Shown in pieces: positions 53,243 through 61,680 of a stretch of 64,000 nt of DNA. The position numbers and the translations under genes are program-made. Within the stretch, counting starts at the first letter, position 1, and each line of letters starts with the position of its first letter. The stretch is from positions 1-64,000 of the forward strand of contig SHWL01000001.1 of assembly GCA_009693865.1 (NCBI GenBank), read 5' to 3'. The DNA comes from Acetobacteraceae bacterium. Lineage in GTDB: Bacteria > Pseudomonadota > Alphaproteobacteria > Acetobacterales > Acetobacteraceae. A model generated the notes under the pieces. The model saw only the letters and a list, made by a program, of their open reading frames with translations, searched no databases and was not told where the DNA came from.

Positions 53243-54241
53243 CTAACGGCTTTCCCCGTTGAACCCCGTCCGTAGTTCCGCCAACCGCGCCATCGCCGCC
53301 ATCGGCATCGGACCTTTCAGAACCGCTGCGAGCCCGTCCTCAAACTCTTGCACCGTCGCCATGCCGACAAGGATTGTGCCCATCGCCGGGTGGGCAATCG
53401 CGAATCGGATCGCGGCCTCCGGCAGGCTGGACGCGAAGCCTTCCGTCGCCAGCGGCATCAACCGGCGCGCGCGTGCCAGATCGCCCTCATAGGTTTCCGC
53501 TGTTCCGATCGGCGCGGGGGGCGCCGACGCGATCGGATGGCGCTGATCCGAGCCGCTAAGGGCGCCGCCGGCGATGACGCGAATGCCGACGACGCCCACT
53601 CCGGATTTCTGGGTGTGGTCGAATATCCGGCCATAGTCCTGCGCCGGGTACCCCGCCGGCAATGGCCCAGCGGGCGAGGGGTTCAGCATGTTGTAGCTGA
53701 TTTGCGCGCTATCGAATTTTTCCGAGTCGATGACCTGATGCAGAGCGGCGGTGTCGCCCACGGCGGTGATGCCAAGGAAACGGGTTTTGCCGGCTTTCCT
53801 CAGGGCGTCGAACGCCGGAACGACTTCGTTCAGCACCTGCGCCGCGGTGAGCGATGCGCCACCACCGTTCACAGTGATCGCGTTATGCAAGTGGAAGATG
53901 TCAACATGGTCCATGCCCAGACGCCCAAGGCTGCCGTCCAGCGATTCCGTGACCGTCGCGGCGATCCGGCCGAATGATTCGGGGGGTATCCGAACTTTCG
54001 TGCCGACGAAGGCATTCTTCGGTTTCAGGGATTTCCAGACGCGGCCGAGATTCGTTTCGGACGCGCCATCGCCATACTGCACCGCGGTATCGAAATAATT
54101 GATCCCAACATCCAGCGCCCGCCCGGCGGCCCGTTCCTGGTCCGCCGCGGCACCCCGGACCATCAGTCCGCCCACCGCGCCGCAGCCGAACCCCAGGATC
54201 GAGATATTCATGCCGGTGCGGCCGTAAACGCGCGTTTCCAT
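53243..54241 (-). CDS. Aldo/keto reductase
   Basis: NADPH-dependent (beta/alpha)8 barrel oxidoreductase. The catalytic set is recognisable: Asp and Tyr in NYFDTAVQYGDG, Lys in VGTKVRIPP and His in DIFHLHNAI. The C-terminus has GMATVQEFEDGLAAVLKG for cofactor binding. Length about 332 residues. The track start at 54367 lies inside the neighbouring gene; the ATG at 54241 has GGGAG upstream and follows the panE-like stop by four bases, so both are probably one transcript. Substrate unknown. Confidence 0.88.
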   Translation of the reverse strand: METRVYGRTGMNISILGFGCGAVGGLMVRGAAADQERAAGRALDVGINYFDTAVQYGDGASETNLGRVWKSLKPKNAFVGTKVRIPPESFGRIAATVTESLDGSLGRLGMDHVDIFHLHNAITVNGGGASLTAAQVLNEVVPAFDALRKAGKTRFLGITAVGDTAALHQVIDSEKFDSAQISYNMLNPSPAGPLPAGYPAQDYGRIFDHTQKSGVGVVGIRVIAGGALSGSDQRHPIASAPPAPIGTAETYEGDLARARRLMPLATEGFASSLPEAAIRFAIAHPAMGTILVGMATVQEFEDGLAAVLKGPMPMAAMARLAELRTGFNGESR

Positions 54242-54245
54242 CTCG

Positions 54246-55226
54246 TCAGCTCCCATAAAGGCCCGAGACCCGGGCTCGTAATTTGCACAATGCCACCAGC
54301 AGATCGAGCGACGGCGTCGCCACCCCGGCGATCCGCGCCAATACCAGCGGCGCGTCGAACAGGCCATCGATCTCCATCGGCCGGCCGAGTTCCAGATCCT
54401 GCAAAATGCTTGGCTTATGATCCATGCCGGACTGGCTGTTCACCCGCGCCTCATGGTTCACTCCCGGCCGCGCTCCCAGCGCCTGGGCGATCGCGGCGGC
54501 TTCGTGCATGACGCGTAACGAGGTCTCGCGCGCGGCCGGTTCGGTGTAGACGGTCTTCGGCGCCGAACCGGACAAGACAGCCAGCGTCCCGCCGGCGAGG
54601 TTACCAATCAGCTTGTTCCAGATTTCGGTGCGGATTTCCGTCGTCGCCTCGCCGCTGATACCGCCTTTGGTGATCAGGTCAGCGAGTGCCACGACGCGCG
54701 GACTCAGTGTGCCGTTGGGCTCACCCAGTACAACACGGGATTTGGGCTGCTCGACGTCGATGACGCCGGGAGCGATGACGGCGGAGGCAGAGTAAACGAC
54801 GCCGCCAATGGCGCGCTCGGGGCCGATGGCCTTGAACAACACGTCATCGGGGTCGATTCTGGGCAGCCGTTGGCCGTCGTGCGGGCCGCCGAGATGAAAG
54901 AAAAACCACCAGGGAATGCCATTCATGACGAAGGGCACGGATGTCTCAGATTTTAACAGCGGACCAATCCCTGCCGCCACGGCGGGCAGCGCCGGGGCCT
55001 TCACGGTGACGAAGACCGCGTCTACCGGGCCGACCTCACGCGGGTCATCGGTCGCCTGAACTTTTATCCGATGCACGCCATCGACGGCGTGGACCTCCAG
55101 CCCGTTGGCCTGGATCGCCGCCAGATGGGCGCCGCGCGCGATGACGGAAACTTCGGCGCCGCCTTTCGCCAGTCGCGCCGCCAGGTGGCCGCCAATGGCT
55201 CCGGCCCCGTAAACACAGACACGCAT
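54246..55226 (-). CDS. panE: 2-dehydropantoate 2-reductase family protein
   Basis: NADPH-dependent ketopantoate reductase-like protein. The cofactor motif is VCVYGAGAIGGHLAARL; the catalytic lysine and the family segment VFVTVKAPALP follow, with EIWNKLIGNLAGGTLAVLSG giving the second conserved lysine, and the C-terminal pattern SILQDLELGRPMEIDGL is characteristic of PanE/ApbA. Length 326. No other pantothenate genes are near, and paralogues with other substrates are common, so the symbol is tentative. It is flanked by the zinc-ribbon gene upstream (15-base gap) and the aldo/keto reductase downstream. Confidence 0.8.
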   Translation of the reverse strand: MRVCVYGAGAIGGHLAARLAKGGAEVSVIARGAHLAAIQANGLEVHAVDGVHRIKVQATDDPREVGPVDAVFVTVKAPALPAVAAGIGPLLKSETSVPFVMNGIPWWFFFHLGGPHDGQRLPRIDPDDVLFKAIGPERAIGGVVYSASAVIAPGVIDVEQPKSRVVLGEPNGTLSPRVVALADLITKGGISGEATTEIRTEIWNKLIGNLAGGTLAVLSGSAPKTVYTEPAARETSLRVMHEAAAIAQALGARPGVNHEARVNSQSGMDHKPSILQDLELGRPMEIDGLFDAPLVLARIAGVATPSLDLLVALCKLRARVSGLYGS

Positions 55227-55241
55227 CAGGATGCTACTCGT

Positions 55242-55469
55242 TCAGTTGTCGTTTGGGGCATCGGAAGCGGTTCCCGACGCCGGGTCAAGGCCGCGTCCGG
55301 GACCGAATCTCGTGCGGCGCATCCGCAGGAGTTCCATCAGGTCGGTGACGCCGATCATCACGGCGTCCACGCCGCAGAGTGGACACAGCGGGCTCTCTCC
55401 GTCGTCGACCCAGTCGATGACCTCGATAGCCTCGTACACCTGCAGACAATGGAAACAGCCGCACCACAT
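55242..55469 (-). CDS. Small zinc-ribbon-like protein
   Basis: A 75-residue protein with cysteine pairs CGCFHC and CPLCGVD about 20 residues apart, a likely zinc site. The segment YEAIEVIDWVDDGESPLCPLCG resembles a family of small proteins of unknown function that occur in proteobacteria. GAGGG lies before the ATG. It starts a probable minus-strand operon with the PanE-like and aldo/keto reductase genes. The first half of the antiparallel ORF 55231-57003 is not translated. Confidence 0.68.
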   Translation of the reverse strand: MWCGCFHCLQVYEAIEVIDWVDDGESPLCPLCGVDAVMIGVTDLMELLRMRRTRFGPGRGLDPASGTASDAPNDN

Positions 55470-55551
55470 CGTTTTGCCCTCGCGAGGCTTCGGTTATACA
55501 GGGCACCCGGGCGCCGCGGAACGGCGGACCGTTCCACGGAAGCGAGTCCGC

Positions 55552-57003
55552 GTGCGACGCCCCCTCCTTCTCCTGATCCTCCTCACCACCGCCGGCCGGC
55601 TCGCGTTTGGATGGGCCATCGGCCTGGGTGTCGACGAATCCTACATGGTCTCGGCCGGGCGCGTTCTCAGCCTTGGCTATTTCGACCATCCCCCCGCCGC
55701 CTGGTGGCTTTCCTGGGCTTCGACCCACCTGTTCGGCTCCGAGGCGCCGGTCGTCGCCCGCCTGCCGTTCATTCTGCTGTTCGCCCTCACCACGTGGATG
55801 ATGGCCCGCATCGGAGAAATCCTTGCCGGCCCCTCCGCCGGTTTTTGGGCCGCCGCGACACTGAACCTGTCCCCGGTGTTCGGTATTACCGGCGGAGGCT
55901 GGGTGTTGCCCGACGGACCGCTGGACTGCGCCCTGACCGGCGCCGCGCTGTGCCTGATCCGCGCCCTGCCCGCCAGAGGCTTGAGCGCCGCCGGTTGGTG
56001 GTCCGGCGCCGGCATCTGCGCGGGTCTGGCAACGTTTTCGAAATACTCCGCGGTACTGACCATCGCGGGAGCATTCCTGTTCCTGCTGCTCGACCCCATG
56101 CATCGCCGGTGGTTACGCCGATGGGAACCATATCTGGCTGTCGTTCTCGCGCTGTTGGTGTTCTCCCCGGTCATCGTCTGGAATGCTTCGCACGAGTGGG
56201 CGTCCTTCGCCTTCCAGGGCACCCGCGCCGGCGGGCTCCGCTTCCGGCCCTGGCTGACCCTTACGACCCTGGGTGGCGAAGCCCTGTTCGTCCTTCCGTG
56301 GTTCTGGGTGCCGATGATGGTTCTGGGCGTGAAAGCCTTTCAGGAAGGCTGGCGCGAGAAGCTACTGGCCTGCCTCGCCGCGCCCCCGATCATCGGTTTC
56401 GCCTTGATCGCCGCCTGGTCATCCCAGCGGGTGATGTATCACTGGGCTTCGCCGGGTTACCTGATGCTGTTTCCTTTGTTGGGCCGGTTCGTCGCGGAGG
56501 CATGGGATCTGCGCGTTGTTCGCACCGTGATTGCCGCCACCGCCGCTGTCTGGGTTGTCAGCATGGCAACCGTCGGCACACATATTCGGATCGATTGGCT
56601 ACACACCATCATGCCCGCGAAGGATCCAACCGCCGAGGGCTTGGACTGGATATCCCTGCGTGACGATCTGACCGCCCGAGGCCTGTTGGCGGGCGGAACG
56701 ATCGTGGGGGTTCCGAACTGGCGCGACGCGGGCAAGATCGCCCATGCACTTGGTCCGGATGTAACCGTGATCTGCCTTAACGCGGACTCGCGCCAATTTG
56801 GCTTCGCGTCGCCCGCGCGGCGCTGGGACGGTAGCGATGTCCTGGTGCTGGTGGCCGATCGCGCGGACACGGTCATTCCCGCTCTGGGCGGAAAGTTCGA
56901 CCGGCTCGAGCCTTTGCCACCATCCAACGTCACGTTGCGAGGACGGACGTTGAAAGTCGTGACGGTCGCGCGAGGGACCGGATTCCGGCCCGGTGGTCTT
57001 TGA
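55552..57003 (+). CDS. GT39-like membrane glycosyltransferase
   Basis: Polytopic membrane protein of the ArnT/PMT-like glycosyltransferase superfamily that uses lipid-linked sugars. It starts with RRPLLLLILLTTAGRLAFGW, followed by the extracytoplasmic loop with GVDESYMVSAGRVLSLGYFDHPP, whose aspartate/glutamate and the DHPP motif are the signature of this family (as in DxxYF-DHPP). About ten hydrophobic stretches are seen up to WVVSMATVGTHI. Length 483 from GTG at 55552. The ribosome binding site is weak and the exact start uncertain; the track ORF begins at 55231. It is convergent with the SGNH gene, only four bases apart. Confidence 0.85.
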   Translation: MRRPLLLLILLTTAGRLAFGWAIGLGVDESYMVSAGRVLSLGYFDHPPAAWWLSWASTHLFGSEAPVVARLPFILLFALTTWMMARIGEILAGPSAGFWAAATLNLSPVFGITGGGWVLPDGPLDCALTGAALCLIRALPARGLSAAGWWSGAGICAGLATFSKYSAVLTIAGAFLFLLLDPMHRRWLRRWEPYLAVVLALLVFSPVIVWNASHEWASFAFQGTRAGGLRFRPWLTLTTLGGEALFVLPWFWVPMMVLGVKAFQEGWREKLLACLAAPPIIGFALIAAWSSQRVMYHWASPGYLMLFPLLGRFVAEAWDLRVVRTVIAATAAVWVVSMATVGTHIRIDWLHTIMPAKDPTAEGLDWISLRDDLTARGLLAGGTIVGVPNWRDAGKIAHALGPDVTVICLNADSRQFGFASPARRWDGSDVLVLVADRADTVIPALGGKFDRLEPLPPSNVTLRGRTLKVVTVARGTGFRPGGL

Positions 57004-57007
57004 TCCC

Positions 57008-58144
57008 TCAGTCGAACAACGACAAATCGATCACGTCCCCCATCCGGTTATAGCCAATATCTCCCGGATGCAGATGATCGCCGTTGTCGTAAACCGGCAG
57101 CATCCGCGCCGGATGGTCGGGATCGCGAAGCTCCTTGTCGAAGTCGATTACCGCGTGGAACGCGCCGGACGAGCGCATCCATTCGTTCACCGCCAGCCGT
57201 TTCGCCTCGCCCTCAGGTGTCCAGGCGCCCAGCATGAACGATTCGTGCTCGAACGGGGTCAGGGTGCCGCCGAACATTTTGATGCCGCGGCCGCGGGCGC
57301 GCGTCGCTATCTGGTTCAGCCCATTGATCAGATCGTCGGCCGTCACGGCCTCTTCTTTCAGGCCGCGGCGGTTGCGGATGTCGTTGATGCCGAGAACGAC
57401 GATGGCGTGAGTGACGCCCGGTTGCGACAACACGTCGCGGTCGAAGCGCCGAACCCCGCTGTCACCGCGAATATCGTGACAAATGCGGTTACCGCCGAGC
57501 CCCTGGTTCATCACCCCGAACATTTTCCCGCGGCGCGCGATTAAACGGCGGGCGAGTTGATCCGGCCAGCGGCAGAACGCGTCATGCGTCGATATGTTGC
57601 CATCCGTGATCGAATCGCCCAGTGCGACGATGCCGCCCACGTCCGGGCTTGTAAGCACGTCGATGCCGCTGAGAAAGAACCAGTCGTCGATGACCCGGCT
57701 GGCGAACATCACCTCCATCCCGGTGAAATCGCCTGGCGGAGAGAGATAATTGAATTGCCGGGCATATCGTCCGGTCACCCCGAAACTTGCCGGGATCTCG
57801 CCGGGAACATGGATGCTGACGGCGAGATCTTCCAATGGCCGGACGGTCAGAGAAACCGGGTCGCTGATGACAAAGGCGCCCGTTGGGATTTTGACCGCGC
57901 CGGCGCCGTTGAACGTGACCTCTCGGTCCGTGCCGGGCTTGATCGCGGCTCCGGCGCCACGTAGCGCGACATGGGTCGCGCCGATGATCAAATCGCCCGT
58001 GCCCGCGGCGTTCGACAACCGGATACGGATCGTATCGCCCCCGATACTGATGCGCGGGAACATGCGAATGGTGGGACTGCTTAGCGCCACGCCATCCGCC
58101 GGCGCGGGGGTCGCGGCCCAGGTGCCAACCCAATGGGACGTCAT
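57008..58144 (-). CDS. SGNH/GDSL-family hydrolase
   Basis: Esterase-like protein. Catalytic blocks are GIVALGDSITDGNI (block I serine), GLGGNRI (block II glycine), VVLGINDIRN (block III asparagine) and DNGDHLHPGDIGYN (block V aspartate and histidine). An N-terminal beta-sandwich of about 150 residues (RISIGGDTIRIRLSN) precedes the hydrolase domain, as in carbohydrate-esterase-like members. Length 378. There is no clear signal peptide, so it may be cytoplasmic. AGGAGG lies upstream of the ATG. The substrate is unknown. Confidence 0.88.
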   Translation of the reverse strand: MTSHWVGTWAATPAPADGVALSSPTIRMFPRISIGGDTIRIRLSNAAGTGDLIIGATHVALRGAGAAIKPGTDREVTFNGAGAVKIPTGAFVISDPVSLTVRPLEDLAVSIHVPGEIPASFGVTGRYARQFNYLSPPGDFTGMEVMFASRVIDDWFFLSGIDVLTSPDVGGIVALGDSITDGNISTHDAFCRWPDQLARRLIARRGKMFGVMNQGLGGNRICHDIRGDSGVRRFDRDVLSQPGVTHAIVVLGINDIRNRRGLKEEAVTADDLINGLNQIATRARGRGIKMFGGTLTPFEHESFMLGAWTPEGEAKRLAVNEWMRSSGAFHAVIDFDKELRDPDHPARMLPVYDNGDHLHPGDIGYNRMGDVIDLSLFD

Positions 58145-58317
58145 GCCGTATCCTCCTGTTTGCGGGTAACGGAGGCGAAGCTCGGCCCGCCGTCAAGGCA
58201 TACGGGTGACGCTGACACCGGATGGTGATTCCGGCATCGCTGACACGGCCGGTTTGACCGTGGCACCACGCCTGTCATACTGACCGGTAGCCGCCTCAAC
58301 CAGACAGGGTCAAAGCC

Positions 58318-59577
58318 ATGCGCCTCATGTGGTTCCACCTGATGCCCTATACCGAATTGCCAGACGATTTCCGGCAGAAACATCCGTCGGTGTGGGTGGA
58401 CATCCATTCCTCGCTGTTCGACCCGAAACGCGCGCACCTGATGTACAACGACTTCATGGATGAGTTGGAGTACGCGGCGGATTGCGGCTTCGACGCGGTG
58501 TGCGTCAACGAGCATCACTCGAACGGCTATGGACTGATGCCGTCACCCAATCTGATCGCCTCGGCCTTGTCGCGCCGCACGAAAGACACCGCGATCTGCG
58601 TCATGGGCAATTCCCTGGCGTTATATAATCCCCCGACCCGCGTGGCGGAGGAATTCGCCATGATCGACGTGATCTCCGGTGGGCGGCTGATCGCCGGCTT
58701 CCCGGTCGGCACGCCGATGGATACGACTTTTTGTTACGGTCAGAATCCGTCGATGCTGCGGGAGCGGTATCTGGAGGCACACGATCTGGTGATGCGCGCC
58801 TGGACCGAGAAAGACACGTTCGCCTTCAACGGCAGGTATAATCAGCAGCGGTATGTGAATATCTGGCCTCGCCCGGTGCAGCAGCCACATCCGCCGATCT
58901 GGATCCCTGGCGGGGGCTCGATCGAGACCTGGCAATGGTGCGCCGAGATGGATTACGTTTATGCGTATCTGTCGTATTTCGGTTACAAGGACGGCAAGGA
59001 GACCATGGACGGTTTCTGGCGGGAAATGGCGCGGCTGGGCAAGGACCGCAATCCAAACCGCGCGGCCTTCCTGCAGTTTGTCGGCGTCGCCGAAACCCGG
59101 GAAAAGGCGTTGGAACTATATCGCGAGCCGGCGGAATATTTTTATGGCCGTTGCCTGTTCACCGATCCGAAATGGGCAGGCCCGCCGGGCTACATCACCG
59201 AAGCCACGCAGCGCGCCGGTCTGACCAGCCAGGTCGGCCGCGCCGCGACGCAAAGTGCCCGCACCCAGACTCGCGCGACCGAAATGGCCGATATCGTCGA
59301 TAAGGGTTATGTCATCGTCGGCTCCCCGGACGAGGTCGTGGAACAACTGACCGAGGTCGCGGAATCGTTGAACGTCGCGCATCTGATGTTACTGTTGCAG
59401 TTCGGCAACATGAACAAGGATCTCGCGAAGTTCAACACGAAGCTGTTCGCGGAAAAATGCATCCCGAAGCTGAAGTCATTGTTCAGCGAGTGGGACGACC
59501 GCTGGTGGCCACAACCGATGGAAGCGGCCCTGCGGGCCGAGGTGCCGGCCTTTACGCCCGAGCTGGCCGCGGAATAA
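58318..59577 (+). CDS. LLM-class flavin-dependent monooxygenase
   Basis: Bacterial luciferase-like TIM-barrel enzyme using reduced flavin from a partner reductase. Features are DFMDELEYAADCGFDAVCVNEHHSNGYGLMPSP, typical of the family (EHH motif), MIDVISGGRLIAGFPVG and the flavin-binding CYGQNPSMLRERY region. Length 419. The ATG has only a weak site upstream. It diverges from the SGNH gene and converges with the ThDP genes. The likely substrates include sulfonates, alkanes or similar carbon compounds; no direct evidence. Confidence 0.88.
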   Translation: MRLMWFHLMPYTELPDDFRQKHPSVWVDIHSSLFDPKRAHLMYNDFMDELEYAADCGFDAVCVNEHHSNGYGLMPSPNLIASALSRRTKDTAICVMGNSLALYNPPTRVAEEFAMIDVISGGRLIAGFPVGTPMDTTFCYGQNPSMLRERYLEAHDLVMRAWTEKDTFAFNGRYNQQRYVNIWPRPVQQPHPPIWIPGGGSIETWQWCAEMDYVYAYLSYFGYKDGKETMDGFWREMARLGKDRNPNRAAFLQFVGVAETREKALELYREPAEYFYGRCLFTDPKWAGPPGYITEATQRAGLTSQVGRAATQSARTQTRATEMADIVDKGYVIVGSPDEVVEQLTEVAESLNVAHLMLLLQFGNMNKDLAKFNTKLFAEKCIPKLKSLFSEWDDRWWPQPMEAALRAEVPAFTPELAAE

Positions 59578-59584
59578 GCCAGCT

Positions 59585-59627
59585 CGGCTCCTCGTGTTCG
59601 GGGGCCAACCCCTCGAAAAGGGAGCCG
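59585..59627. terminator. Hairpin between convergent genes, no U-tract
   Basis: CGGCTCC (59585-59591) pairs with GGAGCCG (59621-59627), with an inner CGGGG/CCCCTCG pairing. It lies between the stop codons of the LLM gene and the ThDP gene. It lacks a T-run on either strand, so termination is only suggested by position. Confidence 0.35.
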
Positions 59628-60215
59628 TTAAGCCGCGCCCAGAGCTGCCCGCACGTCGCTGACAACCTTATCGGAGCTACGCTTCCGCCAGCGGACCCGT
59701 TGTCCGATCGGGGTGTTCTCAACCTCCGGCCACACCTTCAACGCGACGAACACCGGGCCCGGCTTCGACAGGATCCCCGATAGTTCAGCGCTGAACTGGT
59801 CGAGTTCGGAATAATTGTACGCCCGCGGATAGCCCGCGCCTCGCGCGATCATCGCGTAATCAACGTGTTTCGAGTTTGGCACTGGCTGTCCGCCTGTCGT
59901 CGCGTAAACCTCGTTGTCCAGGATGAAATGATAAAAATTCGCGGGCGCCTGTTCGGCGATTGTCGCGAGTTGCCCCATGCTCATGAGGATATCGCCCTCG
60001 GAATCGAACAGCACGACCTTCTTCCCGGGTTGCGCCAGGGCCAGACCGAGTCCGAAACCGGAATGACCGCCCATGGCGGGATCGCCCAGAGGAATGTCCA
60101 TGACGGTATCTGAGATTGCCATCCAATGCTTGCCGCCTCGGCCGGATATCACGATCGAGTCGCCGCGATGCCGCTCAAAGACCTTCAATACTTCCGCTGT
60201 GTACATCATGGCCAT
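59628..60215 (-). CDS. ThDP-dependent decarboxylase, cofactor-binding subunit (ComE-like)
   Basis: The C-terminal half of a ThDP enzyme as a separate chain. It has the ThDP/Mg binding motif GDILMSMGQLATIAEQAPANFYHFILDNEVYATTG: the GD of the metal site and the DN about 27 residues later. The sequence GDPAMGGHSGFGLGLAL is typical of sulfopyruvate decarboxylase beta (ComE) and phosphonopyruvate decarboxylase. Length 195. AGGAG precedes the ATG. It is six bases after the matching N-terminal subunit. Its substrate is not proved. Confidence 0.82.
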   Translation of the reverse strand: MAMMYTAEVLKVFERHRGDSIVISGRGGKHWMAISDTVMDIPLGDPAMGGHSGFGLGLALAQPGKKVVLFDSEGDILMSMGQLATIAEQAPANFYHFILDNEVYATTGGQPVPNSKHVDYAMIARGAGYPRAYNYSELDQFSAELSGILSKPGPVFVALKVWPEVENTPIGQRVRWRKRSSDKVVSDVRAALGAA

Positions 60216-60221
60216 TCGCTC

Positions 60222-60734
60222 CTACCGGTTGAAGCCGTGATATTCGTCGCCGACCAGGACGACGACGGGACCCTGGATTTTCTCGGCTTCCTTGAAGGCA
60301 ATGCTGATCCGGTCCGCGTCGCCGTCGTTCTCCACGAGGTAGAAGGGGATTCCGAAGGCCATCAGGAATCGCTCGGTGTAGGTCGCGGCGGTGTCGGTGT
60401 TGACGCCGTGGCGGGTGTAGCCGCGGTAACCGACCATCAGTACGATCGGCACTTTCAGACCCATCAGCCAACCGCGGATGGAGTCACCGGATTCCATCAT
60501 TCCGGTGTTCTGGATCAAAATCATCGGCTTCTTGCCGCCCGCGAACAGGCCCGCGGCGATGGAGCACGCGTGCCCCTCCCGCGTCACACCAACCAGCCGT
60601 AGGTCCGGGTCAGCCTGCATCAGCAGAAACAACCAGTTGGTCTCACTGTCCGGTAGCCAAACGATGTCGGTGACACCGTTCTGCTTCATTTGCCGCATCA
60701 CCGTCTCCGGGCTCAGCGCCGCCGCTTCCGTCAT
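60222..60734 (-). CDS. ThDP-dependent decarboxylase, pyrimidine-binding subunit (ComD-like)
   Basis: The N-terminal half of the same enzyme. The conserved catalytic glutamate is in GVTREGHACSIAAGLFAGGKKP, and the ending GPVVVLVGDEYHG. Length 170. It resembles the alpha subunit of sulfopyruvate decarboxylase (ComD). GGAGGG precedes the ATG. The pair would decarboxylate a 2-oxo acid with an anionic tail, such as sulfopyruvate or phosphonopyruvate. It diverges from the MBL gene 76 bases away. Confidence 0.82.
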   Translation of the reverse strand: MTEAAALSPETVMRQMKQNGVTDIVWLPDSETNWLFLLMQADPDLRLVGVTREGHACSIAAGLFAGGKKPMILIQNTGMMESGDSIRGWLMGLKVPIVLMVGYRGYTRHGVNTDTAATYTERFLMAFGIPFYLVENDGDADRISIAFKEAEKIQGPVVVLVGDEYHGFNR

Positions 60735-60810
60735 GGTGCCCCCTCCCCTGGTCGAACCAGGCTCCGTCAGTTAACATCAGGCATTCGCAAAGGGGAAGGA
60801 GACCTGTGTC

Positions 60811-61680
60811 ATGAGCATGACGTTCAAGGCCGGCGACGCGACGATCCACCGGATCATCGAAATGGAATGCGGCATGACGCCGGCGCGGGAGTTCCTGCCG
60901 AACCTGACGCAGGAGGTGCTGGACGCCAACCGCGCCTGGATGCATCCGGCGGCGTTGGACGCAGAGGACAAACTGGTGCTGTGCTTCCAGTCTTATGTGG
61001 TTCAGACCGGGGGGAAGAATATTCTGGTCGATAGCTGCATCGGCAATGACAAGGACCGGCCAGCGCGTCCGCTGTGGCACAAGAAGAAAGACGACGCGTT
61101 CATGAAGGGCCTCGCCGCGGCGGGTCTCACGGTGAACGACATCGACTTCGTTCTGTGCACGCATCTTCACGTCGATCACATTGGCTGGAACACACGGCTG
61201 GAGAACGGCCGCTGGGTGCCGACGTTCCCGAAGGCGCGCTATATCTTCTCCAAGACCGAACTGGATTTCTGGGTCGAGGCCGCCAAGAAGGGCGACCAAC
61301 CGCAGATCGTCGACAGCGTGATCCCAATCGTCGAAGCGAAGGCCTGCGACCTCGTTACGTCAGATCATTCGCTGAGCGATCTGGTCACGCTGATCCCGAC
61401 GCCGGGTCACACGATCGACCATTACGCTGTGACAATCGGCAAAGGCGGCAAGGACGCGGTGTTCACCGGCGACCTGATCCACACTCCGCTACAAGCGCTG
61501 CATACCGAACTTGCGTTCCGGATGGATTACAATCCGGCTCAGGGCGCGGCGTCGCGGCGGAAGTTTCTGGAGACATATTGCGATACGGAGACGCTATGCT
61601 GCTTCGCGCATTTCCCGTCCCCCTCGAAGGGTTATGTGAAACGTTGGGGTAACGGGTTCAAGTGCGATTACGTCACCTGA
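60811..61680 (+). CDS. Metallo-beta-lactamase fold hydrolase
   Basis: Metal-dependent hydrolase. The HxHxDH motif is CTHLHVDHIGWN, with later ligands in TPGHTIDHYAV and FTGDLIHTP and the last histidine in CCFAHFPSPSKG. Length 289. AAGGAG precedes the ATG. The sequence resembles lactonase-like (AHL-lactonase/UlaG-type) proteins in the MBL superfamily, but the substrate is unknown. The stop overlaps the convergent aminotransferase gene by eight bases. Confidence 0.9.
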   Translation: MSMTFKAGDATIHRIIEMECGMTPAREFLPNLTQEVLDANRAWMHPAALDAEDKLVLCFQSYVVQTGGKNILVDSCIGNDKDRPARPLWHKKKDDAFMKGLAAAGLTVNDIDFVLCTHLHVDHIGWNTRLENGRWVPTFPKARYIFSKTELDFWVEAAKKGDQPQIVDSVIPIVEAKACDLVTSDHSLSDLVTLIPTPGHTIDHYAVTIGKGGKDAVFTGDLIHTPLQALHTELAFRMDYNPAQGAASRRKFLETYCDTETLCCFAHFPSPSKGYVKRWGNGFKCDYVT